A stretch of DNA of 64,000 nucleotides from Nipponacmea schrenckii (GCA_030562195.1 JAUJPP010000011.1:7812001-7876000); one strand, 5' to 3'; positions 1 through 11,500 are shown, numbered from the stretch's first letter. Notes: generated from the letters alone by a model not told the origin. Numbers and translations: made by a program.

Positions 1-171
1 GTTAACCCTTTCTATAGGCCTACCAGTGATTATCGATAGTTTGTTTTATCTTTGACCGAGTACAGACACGTTTACAGTTGTCTCAAAAGTTTTGCTTATT
101 TATTGATATTCTTAGATAATATGACGTGTTGTAATTATAGGCTACTATAATAAAACCATTTCGATTTCGGA

Positions 172-700
172 GATGGACGCGTTGTGTGAAATAATATTGA
201 ATGTATTAAAAGGCGTGATCAAGATTCCATATTCTACTAAAAAGAAACTCAAAATAAAAAAGTAACATTCCAAAAATAGCCGATGAGAACATAGGACATT
301 TGACAACGCGAGGTTCTGTGGTATCAATTAGTGCTACCTGCGATTATAAAACTAGTGATTCCACTTCTGAATCATTATACTAACAGTGACTCTATTAGAG
401 TTAAAGCGAAGACGATGTCGAATAGGGAAGGAATTGGAGGATGCAGGGAGATGGTGGTGCTCTCCAGAGAAAAATACGATCGGTTGATTTCATTGCAAAA
501 ACAACAACAAGAATATTAAGAACAAACAGAGCAACAACAAGTTATTGGTGCTTACTTTTATAAAGAGGGGGAAAAAGAAACTAACCCCCTGCGACGACCG
601 AATGTCCAGTCTTCTCCCAAGAAGAACCCGACCGAACGAAAAGTCAATATTTTGCAAACGATGATCTATTCCAATGGATGAGGCAGGAAAATAAAAAAAA
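172..700 (+). pseudogene. Decayed copy of Maverick/adintovirus small late ORFs
   Basis: This stretch is a diverged copy, in the opposite orientation, of the two small reading frames at 30143-30731. The part from 172 to about 260 reads as the middle of the hydrophobic/basic protein (residues SEMDALCEIILNVLKG). It is then broken by a frameshift and stops. A second recognisable piece is 415-519, beginning MSNREGIGGCREM and ending with a stop just after the glutamine run. It lies convergent with the polB remnant on the minus strand, the same arrangement as in the fuller provirus. It encodes nothing functional now. The assignment rests on within-window similarity; the family name is from general knowledge of Maverick gene order. 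Confidence 0.7.
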
Positions 701-829
701 ACATTTTCGTGATATATGGTTTATTTACAATTCATTTAATTGAAAATATTATTGTTCACAATATTGATTATCTTTTTTAAAATTAGTTATAAATAATGTA
801 TAAAAATCTAAATGAAAAGTTCAATCGGG

Positions 830-1460
830 GAAAATCCGTCAGATCTAGATCGAGGGGTTTTGTAATCCATCACTTTGCACCACTCGTTTGCAATAGAAAT
901 ATGACAGCCCCCACCTGACTTGTTGATAAGAATATACTATCTCGGGAACGGAACGGAACGGAACCCCGTGTTCACAGCGCACGGACTTACTTTTGCATAC
1001 AGAACACGTTCATAAGTCTTTACAGCTTGTTTAATCGATGATTTAAGCCCCTGGAACTCAGTTTCACCTTTTCTTGGTCTCTTTCATCCGCATGCAGAAT
1101 GTCAGTTTTAGAATTAAGGGAGATCATTTTAACCCCTCGACTTTCAAGAATGAACAACCCCCTTGTTCTTTTATCACGCTTTGCGTGTTCCTCGCAACAA
1201 GTCCTGGGGAAGAAATGATTTGAAGCGTCGGATATATTTCATCGCTTTGGTTACAATATCCTCGTAACGTGATTGTAATCGTCTTTCTTTTCGAGTTGTA
1301 TTATGTCTGATAAATCATTTCCGGATATAGCTAAATATAAACTATCGGTATCCATTTGAAGACACTCGGAGGTCACCCTTATCTACAAACACGTCCAAGA
1401 AATTATAGTAAAACTCTAACATTCGCAATTTTACATTACATTTTCACTTGATTTCCTTTA
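830..1460 (-). pseudogene. Maverick-type DNA polymerase B, C-terminal remnant (block A)
   Basis: Read on the minus strand this is a close but broken copy of the polB C-terminal part at 29380-29953. The region around the catalytic motif C (MDTDSLYLA) lies near 1340 and the C-terminal end lies near 840. Several small indels destroy the frame, and a short CGGAA repeat expansion sits at 943-963. In the family this domain is the palm/thumb of a protein-primed replicative polymerase. Here it is a dead fragment at the 3' end of block A. Confidence 0.75.
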
Positions 1461-2194
1461 CGTATACTAGGAACGACAGAATATACCAAGTGATCAGAGA
1501 TTATGTGAGCTTTGTCAGAAAGGGGAGTTGGGGGATGAGTTTCAATTGTTCTTATTTCGATATTTCTAGGACTAAATACCCCAAACCTCATTACCTATAT
1601 CGACCATCATGTATCTAAATGTGTAATTTGTGTAATAGTAAAGAAACAGAACTTGTAAATTTATGTGAATTTGTTATTATTATTTTGAATGAATTCAAGT
1701 AAATGTTTAAAAGATGATTTATGTGCATTGATTGTAAATAGACTTATAATTATCAAATAACATCTTTATAGTCCATTGGTGTGTATATCATATAAATGCC
1801 AAAAAATAAAGAAAATCAATTCTTAACCTGGAAGGGGCTTTAGCAGCGAGACAGTTCAAAGCAAAGACTTCAACAATCGAACTTAAATGGGAAATTGAAA
1901 ATGTTATGCATAATAAATTGTTGACCCAAATAAAGAATTATTTTTATTATCATGGAAATTGGTGGCCAAAAATTCACCGTCTGTCATGAAGAACAAGACT
2001 ATAAATTCCCCTGGGAGTATTTCTTAAATGATTTCTATTTTTTAGGTCATGTGATGAACGTAAAATATATAACAAAATAGATGTGACAATAGTGAAATGT
2101 AAAAAGAGAAACTGCGCGTAACAAATAACCAATGTGATATAGAGGAGGGTTTGTGACATACATCTAATTTAAAATGTTTTCAGTAATATTATAT

Positions 2195-3400
2195 TCTACT
2201 AAAACAAGAGTGATCTTACCGTTAAACATATTACAATGGAATTAGACACTTCTTCATTGCATCTAATAATGGCAGCTATACCAGAAAAAGATTTTAGATC
2301 AGTGTCTGTGAAAAAATGTAATAAGTCAAGATTTACCGGATGCAGTTTTGTTATTGTTGTGTCTTTCTTTAAACACGCTTTCTTTTCTAAAAAAAAAAGT
2401 GATTTCTGTTGTAGATATAGCACATGAACAAGGTGAATGTATTTTAAACAGAATTTGCACCCCTGTTTGATGCCTGTTACATTTTAGTACCAGTTGTGGA
2501 ATATTATAAATAAGAAGACTTGATGGCTTTAATTCTATTATTGTTTTAATAGGTTTATTTGCAAGAAATCTAAAGTTGCAATTTAATTTTATTTCATTTT
2601 TATCGTCTAAAAATAGTGATTTTTCACAAGAGGGTACTGTACCTGTACAATGATTTATTTGTTCTTGTGACAACTTTACGTATTGCTGACAATTGTCTGA
2701 AATTGCGAACAATTTGGACATGTCTAATAACTGTGGTATGGTTTGAAGTGTGATTGAGTGGAATTGGTAGGAAATGATTTCGTATAGGTTAAGCAAAGGT
2801 GTTTGACCAACAATAGGCATTTTTAATGAGATGAAGATTTTATAATTATGACTTGTGATGTGAAAGGTAGAATGTTGAAAGCTATAAAAGACGTCTTTAT
2901 GGAAAAATTTAAAATTTGAATAATGTTCAGCTAATAATGTTTGAAAGTTTTGAATGGTGTGCTTCATTGTTATTGGGGTAATGATCAATGGAGGAAGTAA
3001 TCCATTTGTCATAGACTGAAATCCTACTTTTAACTCTTCAAGTTGTTGCTGAATGTTGATTGAATTCTTAAGTTGGTAATTAATTAAATGCGCTATTGAG
3101 ACAATGGATTGTTCTAATGTGTCAAATATAGTTACTGATTTGTTGACTGCTTTTATGATAGCTTCATGATTTTCTTCGATTCCTTTCATGATGTTGTCAA
3201 ATCTATCATTTTTTGTGATATATATGATGAAAAATGCTGTGCAAATTTTGTAACTTTATCTTCAAGATTAATATTATTATGATTAATGGTATTAATATGA
3301 GATGAGATAAGTCGGAGATCATCTTGTGTTGCGGTGCCAAATAATGATTTGGAAATGGTACCTATAAAAGGTAATAAAGACCGTGTTATCGTTTTGAAGA
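2195..3400 (-). pseudogene. Envelope-like class I fusion glycoprotein, errantivirus/baculovirus-F type (block A)
   Basis: The main open frame is 3189-2326 (287 residues). Upstream on the same strand, to about 3400, is the LFGTA-type segment that follows the putative cleavage site in the related copy at 17632. The frame is rich in heptad-like hydrophobic spacing followed by a cysteine-containing ectodomain, as expected for an F-like fusion subunit. Compared with block C, about 45 bp are missing near 2645, next to a GGTAC microhomology. The N-terminal subunit and a clear transmembrane end are not readable. The gene is broken and is described only as a remnant. Family assignment is by recognised pattern, not by a search. 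Confidence 0.6.
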
Positions 3401-3911
3401 AATTATGTCAGAATTTGGTATCAGCCTCTTTATGAATATATTTGAAGAATTAAAAATGCGCCATTGTTGATATTTTGATTTGATTGACGTCTTGCATTAT
3501 TTTGCGCATAACATCACAAGCTTGTTTACTTGGTATGTATTTCTCGATACTTGGCTTAAAGTGTGGTCTTGGTAACTGCTTTGGAATGTATGGATCCAAT
3601 TTTCTACATCAAAAATTACTTTCGTGGATGTTTGTCGACGTTTAAAAATTGCACCGTAATTAGTCCTTCCAACAATGTCATCACATTTATACCGGAGACG
3701 AAGGATAACTAGAACTGATCTTGATCAGTGCTGTGATTTCACAATCAAATCGAACAATTCGTCCTTTAATCATTTTATGATGCTGTCTTGAATAGGTATG
3801 TAAATATAATTATTTATTTGACGAGTTGTATTTATCGGATACGTAAATAATATTGGCAAGTTTAAGTTACTTGAGAATCATTAAGTGTTCCACTACTGGG
3901 CAATTCCATAG

Positions 3912-4296
3912 TGACGGACGTACAATTTGCACAGTTATTCTTCCCATGAGAATCAATAGGTATTAAAACTTCAACTAGTTGTTGTCTGCCATGAAGATGC
4001 CCACCTTTTAGTTATCAAAGGACAGACAGATATCGGTTTTCATTCTTGGTTACAAGTTAGGACCCACTTAAGCCTTGTGACGGACGTACTCAGAAAAAAA
4101 TGAAAATCAATTTCAAAAGTTTTAGTTGCAAATTTCTCTGATTTGGAAGATATTTTGTGAATGAAAGGTTATTAAATCTATTCTAGTATGTAATATTTAC
4201 TCAGTAAGTTGTTTTGATTCAAATATTCAGAAAAGTAAATTTGTGGTATAGGTAGACACAATGTGACGGACGTACAAAATTTTGTGACGGACGTAC
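3912..4296 (+). repeat. Left subterminal motif cluster, four copies of TGACGGACGTAC
   Basis: Perfect copies start at 3912, 4078, 4264 and 4285, all in the same orientation. They lie just inside the left terminal inverted repeat of the 3.9 kb transposon. Subterminal motif clusters of this sort usually bind the transposase; that role is inferred. Confidence 0.85.
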
Positions 4297-4578
4297 GCAT
4301 GTGAAAAAATTAAGGAATAGACCACCTGATTCCATGTGAAATTAAAAGTAATTTTTTAACTGTAACATTACATTTTATTTTAAACTCAATCAACATATTT
4401 TAAACAGGTCAGAGATCATATCTATTTTATCAATTAAACTACAGTCAGTATCACAATAATAAGGGACAGTGTGTAAAATTATAACTTGGTTTTAAAATAT
4501 AAATAATTATTTAAACAATAACTCAAAGGAGTTGAATGTGAAACAAGAAAAAGTAACAATTTCATTAAATAACAAAAT

Positions 4579-6603
4579 TTAAAATTTATATAAACCTCTA
4601 GCATTATAAATTGTTGGAGGATTGATAACTTTAACAACATCATTTTTAGTGTAAAAAATGATGTCACTTTTTTCTGGCCATTTCCAGTAACTACCTGTTT
4701 CACTCTCATGCATGACATTCACCTGCAAGTCATCTTTTATGACTTTAACTATTTCCCCCCGATATTCAATATCATCATATCTAACTACAACCCACTGTCC
4801 AACTTTATAGTTTTGAACAGTTTGTGGTATCTTTGAATCAGAGTTAATCCTTATAGGAACCACAGTTTTCTCTAAGGAATTAGAAACATCAGAAACTGTT
4901 AGATCAAAGGCTCCAGTTGGGAATACTGAGTGAAGTTTTTGAGTCTTAAGAACAGGCAAAACGCCTTCCCAGTGTGCATCTAATTCAGTAATTTTGCCTG
5001 ATATTACTGATTCTGCAATGAAATGAATATGCACATTGGGATTTCGTTCGCTTGCAATAGATGCATATTCCTCAGCAGATGTGATAATTGCTTTACCACT
5101 CCTGACATATCTCCACACTGAGCGCTTGACTGTGCCACCCAACCCGTCGACCACACCCTTCCCATGAGAGGTAGCAAAAAAGTTCCATGATAACTTAATT
5201 GCATGTTTAACTTCCCATTGATGAAAATTTGAAAACAGATAACGCTGTTTGAACTGTGAGCTGGCACCATCACTAAAAAAATTGACTATTTCTACGGCAG
5301 GGTAATTTTCTTTTAGATGTGATAAAATGTAATCAATAAAAACATACACACTATACTTTGTATGATTTAAGCAATCAGATATTATGACAATATTTTCACG
5401 TTTTTCATTACTTATCCATGCATGTGCTGTAAATAATGTGGCTTGACCGTGGTTCCAGTGTGCTGACTGGATTTCATTTTGAGCCAAAATTGTTGCGTTT
5501 TCTGAAAAATCTACTTGGACAACAATGTTTTTTGTGTCACAAGTTGAGGTTAAGTCTCTCAAAAAGGCAGCCTGACATCTTTTTACATACGTATGTATTA
5601 GAAATGGATCCAATTGTTTTTTCAGTTCCATGAAGGCTTCTCCTGCAGTGCACTCTGTCAGGACTTTATCAATTTTTTCACCATTTTGATTTCTCCATTG
5701 ATAAAGTTGCAATCTTGCATCTGGATTTCTTGGCTGAAAGTTATCAATGGAGCTAGCACAGGTTGAGCATTTTCGATTCATACATTCTTTTGTAGTAGAA
5801 TCACATGTAATTTGCTCAATAAATGCATGAAATTCAGTAGATAAATCTGTCTCACCTTTAAGAGATAGTAACAAGAGACGAACATTCTCGTGATAAGAAC
5901 ACACACACACATTATGTGGAATGTGATCAAATAGTTTGACATTGCAGGGTCGCAGTTCACAAAATTTACTGTGCCCTATCTTTGATGATGCATGGGTGGA
6001 AGAAAACAATCTGTAGGCTTCACTCAGAGACATTAACATGTATCTTACTTGTTGGGTTCTCTTCCGTCTGATGCCTTCATCATCCAACTCTCTAATGATG
6101 ACCCTATCCTTCTTGCCTGGTGCTTGCCACGAGACCTCGTCTGTTAGATAGAAGTCGTGAACTTCTTTTAAGGTGTCTTCATGGATACCAGAATGACGTC
6201 TTGAACCCTCTTTTCCATCATCAGACTTCTGAATAGACAGTCCGGCGGATTTTGCTATCTTTTTGATAACAAAAAGTCTCTTCCGTGGAGACTTGGGTAA
6301 GGATAGATTTATCCGTTTCACAGCTTTACCACACGCTTGGACAGATCCATATGGTGAATGTTCACAATTAGTGGTTGAGTCTACTAATTGTTCATTCTTT
6401 TTGCTATCCCTGTACTCCTGAACTCTCTCTCTTTCACTCATGCGAAACTCTTCTCTTTCCTCATCTGTCATTATTTCATTTTTCTTGGCTCTGTAAATTG
6501 CCTTTCTCACCCTATCCTTCTCAAGCATGTTATTATATGTTTCTTTAGATGCCTTTAATTTTGCCCTCCTTCTGGCTTGTCTCTCCTTTGCAGTAAGAGC
6601 CAT
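4579..6603 (-). CDS. Putative RNase-H-fold transposase, 674 aa
   Basis: This is an intact 674-residue frame in the middle of the 3.9 kb transposon, starting MALTAKERQ. The N-terminal 80 residues are very basic and helical, compatible with DNA binding. Cysteine-rich patches follow (CVCSYHENV near residue 231; CSTCASS near 280). The central region has acidic residues in strand-like contexts: VVQVDFSEN near 368, ISDCLN near 412 and FFSDGASSQFK near 442. These are candidates for an RNase-H-type catalytic core. A striking HGKGVVDGLGG motif follows near 480. The C-terminus resembles a small beta-barrel module (VGQWVVVRYDD; YWKWPEKSDIIFY) of a kind common in proteins of this repeat family. No stop or frameshift is visible, so the copy may be recent. 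A relative begins at 63233. Confidence 0.75.
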   Translation of the reverse strand: MALTAKERQARRRAKLKASKETYNNMLEKDRVRKAIYRAKKNEIMTDEEREEFRMSERERVQEYRDSKKNEQLVDSTTNCEHSPYGSVQACGKAVKRINLSLPKSPRKRLFVIKKIAKSAGLSIQKSDDGKEGSRRHSGIHEDTLKEVHDFYLTDEVSWQAPGKKDRVIIRELDDEGIRRKRTQQVRYMLMSLSEAYRLFSSTHASSKIGHSKFCELRPCNVKLFDHIPHNVCVCSYHENVRLLLLSLKGETDLSTEFHAFIEQITCDSTTKECMNRKCSTCASSIDNFQPRNPDARLQLYQWRNQNGEKIDKVLTECTAGEAFMELKKQLDPFLIHTYVKRCQAAFLRDLTSTCDTKNIVVQVDFSENATILAQNEIQSAHWNHGQATLFTAHAWISNEKRENIVIISDCLNHTKYSVYVFIDYILSHLKENYPAVEIVNFFSDGASSQFKQRYLFSNFHQWEVKHAIKLSWNFFATSHGKGVVDGLGGTVKRSVWRYVRSGKAIITSAEEYASIASERNPNVHIHFIAESVISGKITELDAHWEGVLPVLKTQKLHSVFPTGAFDLTVSDVSNSLEKTVVPIRINSDSKIPQTVQNYKVGQWVVVRYDDIEYRGEIVKVIKDDLQVNVMHESETGSYWKWPEKSDIIFYTKNDVVKVINPPTIYNARGLYKF

Positions 6604-7247
6604 ATTTCCAGATTAGCACTTCAAGATTAACATTGAAAGCATTTAAAAAAGTGTAGGCTTAGGCCTTTGACTGCTGTTCTATTAATAGCCTGCATAGAAA
6701 GGACCTCAGAGGAAGCACTTAGTTTAACTTGGCCTTAATGTATTGTTTGATGTGTAAGTGTGTGTTAATAGAATTTCTGTGAATGTGAACAGAGGGAAAT
6801 TTAAATCTCTTTCAAATTGAATTTAGTGAAAAATACTCTGAACATTTGATAATTTCAATTATGAATGATTCAATATTGTAATTTGTAAATAATTTTTCAG
6901 TTGTATTTAAACAAAAATACCCAAAATATTACTTTATGGCTGTAATTCATCTTTAATGTACACCATGGTATTCACTATATTATTTTTACTCACAATTCAA
7001 TTTGATAAGACAAATATATAAACATATATAGCCCTAACCAGGTATTGAATTTTTTTTTTTGCAGTCATATTCGTTTAAAATTGACAGTTAATCAGGTACA
7101 AAAACACACACAACAAGGTGTTTTCGAAATGATCAAAACCCCCAAAAATTATTTATCTTTATTAAAATATTTTATCTTTGAATAAGTGTTCAGTTCATAT
7201 TTTCCATTAAAGCTGAAGATATCTGTAATATTAAGGCAAAATGTGCG

Positions 7248-7452
7248 TGACGGACGTATGTGACGGACGTACATTCATCTGATAAGTACGTCCGTCACAC
7301 ACATATTAAGGATGTTGTGCAGATTGTCATAGGAACTGTTTTGCCAAAATAATAAGTAAGACCTTGTTATTGACTAAATCAATTTTGCTTCAATTTAACT
7401 GATATTTTTTCATAAAACTTTAAAAAACTTATAGTTTTAGTGATGGACGTAC
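7248..7452 (+). repeat. Right subterminal motif cluster
   Basis: Copies lie at 7248-7259 (one mismatch at the last base), 7261-7272 (perfect), 7286-7297 (perfect, inverted) and 7441-7452 (one mismatch). Together with the left cluster they make eight copies restricted to the two ends of the element. Confidence 0.85.
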
Positions 7453-7815
7453 ACAACATTGTATCATCGAACAAATCAAATTATAATTTTCTATTAATTT
7501 ATAAGACGGGACATAATTTTGTTTTTATAAGTAAGAAAATGCCATCAGTATTCCATACACTGTTAAAATTTCAAAATTTTATAGTTTCTACAGATTTATG
7601 AACTACTTTGTATACAGGTGTGTGAATCATCGTTTGCTAATGTTTATTAGGTACCCTCACATATGTAAATGTAGCGTATCAACAAATGTGAATATTATTT
7701 TTAAAGTTTTATTTTCCGTAAGTAGAGACACTCCCCTTTACAAAAAATTATGTATAATATTATTAAAAATCATTTTGATTTTTACCCATTGGTTTACATT
7801 TAAATGGAATTGCCC

Positions 7816-8340
7816 CACTGCATAAGACGCCAGATTACAATCCTCACAGTATTAGACTTTTGAATGGCGTAAAGGCTAAATTTTGATTCAAGATGGCGAC
7901 TTCCGGTTTTAAGATATCGACATAATCTTTTTGTCATTTTCCCAAGATTTTTAATAGGAATCTATACTACAAATGTCAAAACAATCTGTTGATTATGTTC
8001 AATCAAGACAATTATAGGCATAAAGGTTTATTAATAAAATGATATTAGTATAATAGAACGAAAGCACAATCGAAATATGATTTATCATTTAGATGTTCAA
8101 AATCGGTTCATAATCCTTGGAGCCTTGGGCTTTTTAATTTGTGTTAAAGGCTAAATTTCAAATCAATATGGCGGCTTCCCGTTTAATGATATCGACATAA
8201 TCTTTTCGCCATACTCCTCCTATTTTTTATATGAATCTATACTGTAAATATCAAAACGATCGGATCGAGAGTTTTCGAGATATAAAAATTAGGCCTTAAT
8301 CGGCGGCCATCTTGCAATTGAAAATCTCAAGGGTATTAGG
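7816..8340 (+). repeat. Repeat flank with ATGGCG/CTTCCGG composite motifs
   Basis: This is the continuation of block A beyond the transposon. The sequence near 7890 (AAGATGGCGACTTCCGG) is found in reverse near 17060, and its ATGGCGAC core near 11580. A diverged second unit lies near 8165 (ATATGGCGGCTTCCCG), followed by the shared phrase GATATCGACATAATCTTTT. A third CGGCCATCTTG occurrence lies near 8305. No gene is present. Confidence 0.6.
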
Positions 8341-8352
8341 GGTCGAATAATG

Positions 8353-8354
<2 letters not shown>

Positions 8355-8389
<35 letters not shown>

Positions 8390-8427
8390 ATATATATAAT
8401 ATATATATATATATTCCATTCCAATAT

Positions 8428-8494
<67 letters not shown>
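8355..8494. repeat. (TA)n microsatellite
   Basis: Nearly pure TA dinucleotide tract, interrupted by a short ATTCCATTCC segment. Reading frames through it are artefacts of the repeat. Confidence 0.95.
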
Positions 8495-8499
<5 letters not shown>

Positions 8500-8500
<1 letters not shown>

Positions 8501-9213
8501 TGTGTATGGCTTTCACCATCAGAGTGCTCAACGCGGTATGCGTGATGTCATGTAGGATAAAATAAACAAACACCAAAGACTGCTACTATAGTTTCATGTT
8601 TTACCAATCATCAGGCAGAACTGGAACGAAACAGAAAGGAGGCGTTCTCATTTCCATCCAGTGGAACAAAATTACAATGGCTAAGACACAAACATTTCAA
8701 AGTCAAGTCATTATTAAGAAAATACGACAAGGTGTTATCAAACTAGGCTCCAAAACTTTTGTCGATACGTTCGTTATATGCCATCACAATGTTGAATTGA
8801 CGCGTTCAAGTAATGCACGATTTTGAATTAGTTTAATGCACTTGTTTCTCATTAAATGGCCTAAAAAAATTTTTACGTTATTATGAAAACACTTACTTTT
8901 TAGCCGTGAAACAGGGATTTCTGTCGGCCGTTTTGGAATGTTTAAATTTTGTTATGAGTGACGTCGTTTTTTGATGACGGAAAGAGCCGTCAGAAAGACG
9001 ACGTTTAGCAGGTTAGAGACTGGCGACAGTGCATTAAACATTAAACCATAGAACTATAAATAAATTTAGAGAGGGGGGGGGGGTTGTTTTCAGACGTTTG
9101 ATGGGAAAGGGGGAGGGTGGGTTTTTTTATATATGAGTGTCATTTATGGGGGGTCCCTAACAAAACCAATAACTAAGAAACACTGGACCTATGCTTTTTG
9201 ACCGGTTTTTTCC
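8500..9213. other. Non-coding stretch with poly-G run
   Basis: No convincing gene. The short frame at 8596-8826 shows no recognised domain. A run of ten G lies near 9070, and the sequence just before the gap is G-rich. Confidence 0.5.
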
Positions 9214-9713
9214 NNNNNNNNNNNNNNNNNNNNNNNNNNNNNNNNNNNNNNNNNNNNNNNNNNNNNNNNNNNNNNNNNNNNNNNNNNNNNNNNNNNNNNN
9301 NNNNNNNNNNNNNNNNNNNNNNNNNNNNNNNNNNNNNNNNNNNNNNNNNNNNNNNNNNNNNNNNNNNNNNNNNNNNNNNNNNNNNNNNNNNNNNNNNNNN
9401 NNNNNNNNNNNNNNNNNNNNNNNNNNNNNNNNNNNNNNNNNNNNNNNNNNNNNNNNNNNNNNNNNNNNNNNNNNNNNNNNNNNNNNNNNNNNNNNNNNNN
9501 NNNNNNNNNNNNNNNNNNNNNNNNNNNNNNNNNNNNNNNNNNNNNNNNNNNNNNNNNNNNNNNNNNNNNNNNNNNNNNNNNNNNNNNNNNNNNNNNNNNN
9601 NNNNNNNNNNNNNNNNNNNNNNNNNNNNNNNNNNNNNNNNNNNNNNNNNNNNNNNNNNNNNNNNNNNNNNNNNNNNNNNNNNNNNNNNNNNNNNNNNNNN
9701 NNNNNNNNNNNNN
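9214..9713. other. Assembly gap (500 N)
   Basis: Exactly 500 N, a conventional placeholder, so the true gap length is unknown. Confidence 0.98.
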
Positions 9714-9925
9714 AAACGCGTAAAAACATACTTTTAACCGTTTTTCAAATCAATCACAAATTTTAGTCATAGGACGACACCAATATTATCCTTTTAAATA
9801 ACTTCTAGCTTTCTGTATCGCAAGCATACAATTGAATGAACATGTTAATGTATATTGATAACAAAAAATATTATTTATTAATAAAAATAACGTTTTGTAT
9901 GATCAATCTATTATCTTTTTTTCAG

Positions 9926-10155
9926 GAAATAGAAACACAGCCTGTTATTGAAAAAGTAACAATTTTCAGGATATGTGAGGAAATTAATGTAGGTTTAGGG
10001 ACTGTCTATATAACTTGTACTGTTGGGGACGATGAGAGAGAACTGAAAATAGAGACCAAACTTTTATTTGAAATACTTCATTGTGACCATCTTGACTCAA
10101 CAGATGAGATAATGGAACAACTACCAATAGAAATAAAGTGTTGTATTGAAAAAAA
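9926..10155 (+). CDS. Unrecognised exon-like segment joined to a LINE frame
   Basis: A polypyrimidine tract and TTCAG end at 9925, giving a good splice acceptor. The frame that follows (EIETQPVIEKVTIFRICEE at its start) is open for about 77 codons and reads like a real protein rather than LINE sequence. It then runs without a stop into the LINE reverse-transcriptase C-terminus at 10156. I do not recognise the domain. It may be a host exon truncated by LINE insertion, or coding DNA carried with the LINE. Confidence 0.4.
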
Positions 10156-10777
10156 CATAGGAGCTATTCGCCATCTAATCACCAGCGAAACGTGTGCCAC
10201 ACTTGTTAGATGTCTCATCCTCAGTCGTTTAGACTATTGTAATAGTCTTTTGTATGGTTTACCAAACACCCAGATTGAACGACTGCAGAAGATACAAAAT
10301 CGAGGTGCCAGACTGGTTACACGTACAAAATCTACTGCTCATATTACCCCTGTCTTAAACGAATTACATTGGCTACGAATTGAAGAGCGTATTGACTTCA
10401 AAATTCTATGTTTATGTTTTCAAGCAGTCAACAACGTCGGTCCTTCCTACATTCAAGATCTTGTTCAACCATATGTTCCTCCTAGAAATCTCCGCTCTAA
10501 AGATAAACTTCAACTTGTGAAACCATCATTTAATTTAAAATCATTTGGTGGTAGAACATTTGCGTATGCTGCTGCACACTTATGGAATTCCCTTAACATA
10601 TCCATTAAATCATCGTCAAATATACAAGACTTCAAATCCAAATTGAAAACACATTTGTTTCATCGTTATACTTAATGTGAACAATGCTTGTGAAAGACAC
10701 ATGTCAGCGCTTTGAGCACTCTCCATGCAGAGTGGATTTCAGCGCTATATAAATACATTTATTATTATTATTATTAA
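10156..10777 (+). mobile_element. 5'-truncated L2/CR1-like LINE, 3' end
   Basis: The frame encodes the C-terminal region of a non-LTR reverse transcriptase, with typical phrases: LSRLDYCNSLLYGLP, RLQKIQNRGARLV, LHWLRIEERIDFK and AAAHLWNSL. It ends with a stop at 10675. The 3' UTR contains the CAGCGCTATATAAATA sequence and ends in an ATT trinucleotide tail near 10760-10777, the usual end of L2/CR1-like elements in invertebrates. The RT core and endonuclease are absent, as expected from 5' truncation. Confidence 0.85.
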
Positions 10778-11500
10778 AACCTTATTACTGGTATCAGTAT
10801 CTAAGCCTACGTATTTCACTAGTCCGACTCTTCTCAGCCTCTGATAGCTATTTGGGCAGATTTGGCTGGGGTAGAGACAGAAAATCCCAGGTTTCAGTTT
10901 TTCTGACTCTATCCCAGCCATGTCTGTCAGCTAACAGAGGCTGGGGGTGAGCAAGTTTTGAACTAGTATTTCACATACATTCTATTTTGCAAAGCGATAT
11001 CATAAAGTTGTTCAGGTTAGTCAAGTGAACTAAATTGGTAGCTGACCAAATTACTTTAAACAAAAGTGATAAAAAGGTAATGTTACATGGGAATTTGAAT
11101 GGAAGGCGGTAAGAAACAAATATTTTTGTTATAAATTATAAACTGTTTTGAAGTTAACCTACAATTTCGACTTTCGAGTAGAATAACATCACAAACCAAA
11201 ATTGAACAAATTGCTATATTTGTTAGTATTCACGTTTTTACTCATTTCGGCTATTTTTGGAGAAGAAAAATGAATCTATTAACAAATTTTACTTTACTTG
11301 TTATATAGTCCACCTTCCTTTAATCACTTCTGTTTAAACTACTTTTCTTAGCTACCAATTTAGTTTATACATGAATCCCTTTACGAAATCTAGATTCAAT
11401 CTATTGAATCAAATTGCAAAGCAGGATGTATGTGATGCTACTATTTGGATGTTGTACCGTATATATATTTGCATGCCGTTAAAGATGCCTTCCCTTGTTT
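10778..11500. other. Non-coding stretch
   Basis: No gene-like frame or known repeat recognised. A CTCAGCCTCTG..CAGAGGCTGGG pair of inverted segments (about 10835-10945) could form a weak hairpin. Confidence 0.4.

Larger units (their letters stand above)
1..3897 (-). repeat. Composite repeat block A (inverted; envelope-like + polB 3' part)
   Basis: Read in reverse complement, the block matches 11650-14050 (block B) and 17160-20197 (block C) over long stretches, including non-coding DNA. Shared landmarks include the AATAAATAATTATATTTACAT and GGCATTTATATGATAT segments. It continues beyond the inserted transposon into 7816-8000. The order on the minus strand is flank, envelope-like gene, spacer with a conserved proline-rich reading frame (about 1440-1620), then polB 3' part. 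Positions 1-144 carry no recognisable gene. Confidence 0.8.
3898..7815 (-). mobile_element. Complete-looking DNA transposon with TGACGGACGTAC subterminal repeats
   Basis: The element interrupts block A. Its ends are the inverted repeat GGGCAATTCCA at 3898-3908 and its complement at 7805-7815. Comparison with the empty site in block B (near 11655, read in reverse) shows that a short ACT-like sequence of about 3 bp is present on both sides, consistent with a target-site duplication. The single large gene runs on the minus strand. Eight copies of a 12-bp motif lie near both ends. The about 650 bp between the gene start and the right-hand motif cluster is AT-rich and has no other gene. The superfamily could not be assigned with certainty. 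Confidence 0.8.

Noticed and set aside
8350..8576. Open frames on both strands of about 60-70 codons
   Set aside because: They are translations of the TA microsatellite (alternating Tyr-Ile) and have no coding signal.
9157..9766. Three open frames of about 180-190 codons
   Set aside because: They run through the 500-N gap and consist of unknown residues.
10830..10950. Inverted CAGCCTCTG / CAGAGGCTG segments as a small transposon or RNA gene
   Set aside because: The pair is short and imperfect, with no target duplication or second copy in the window.
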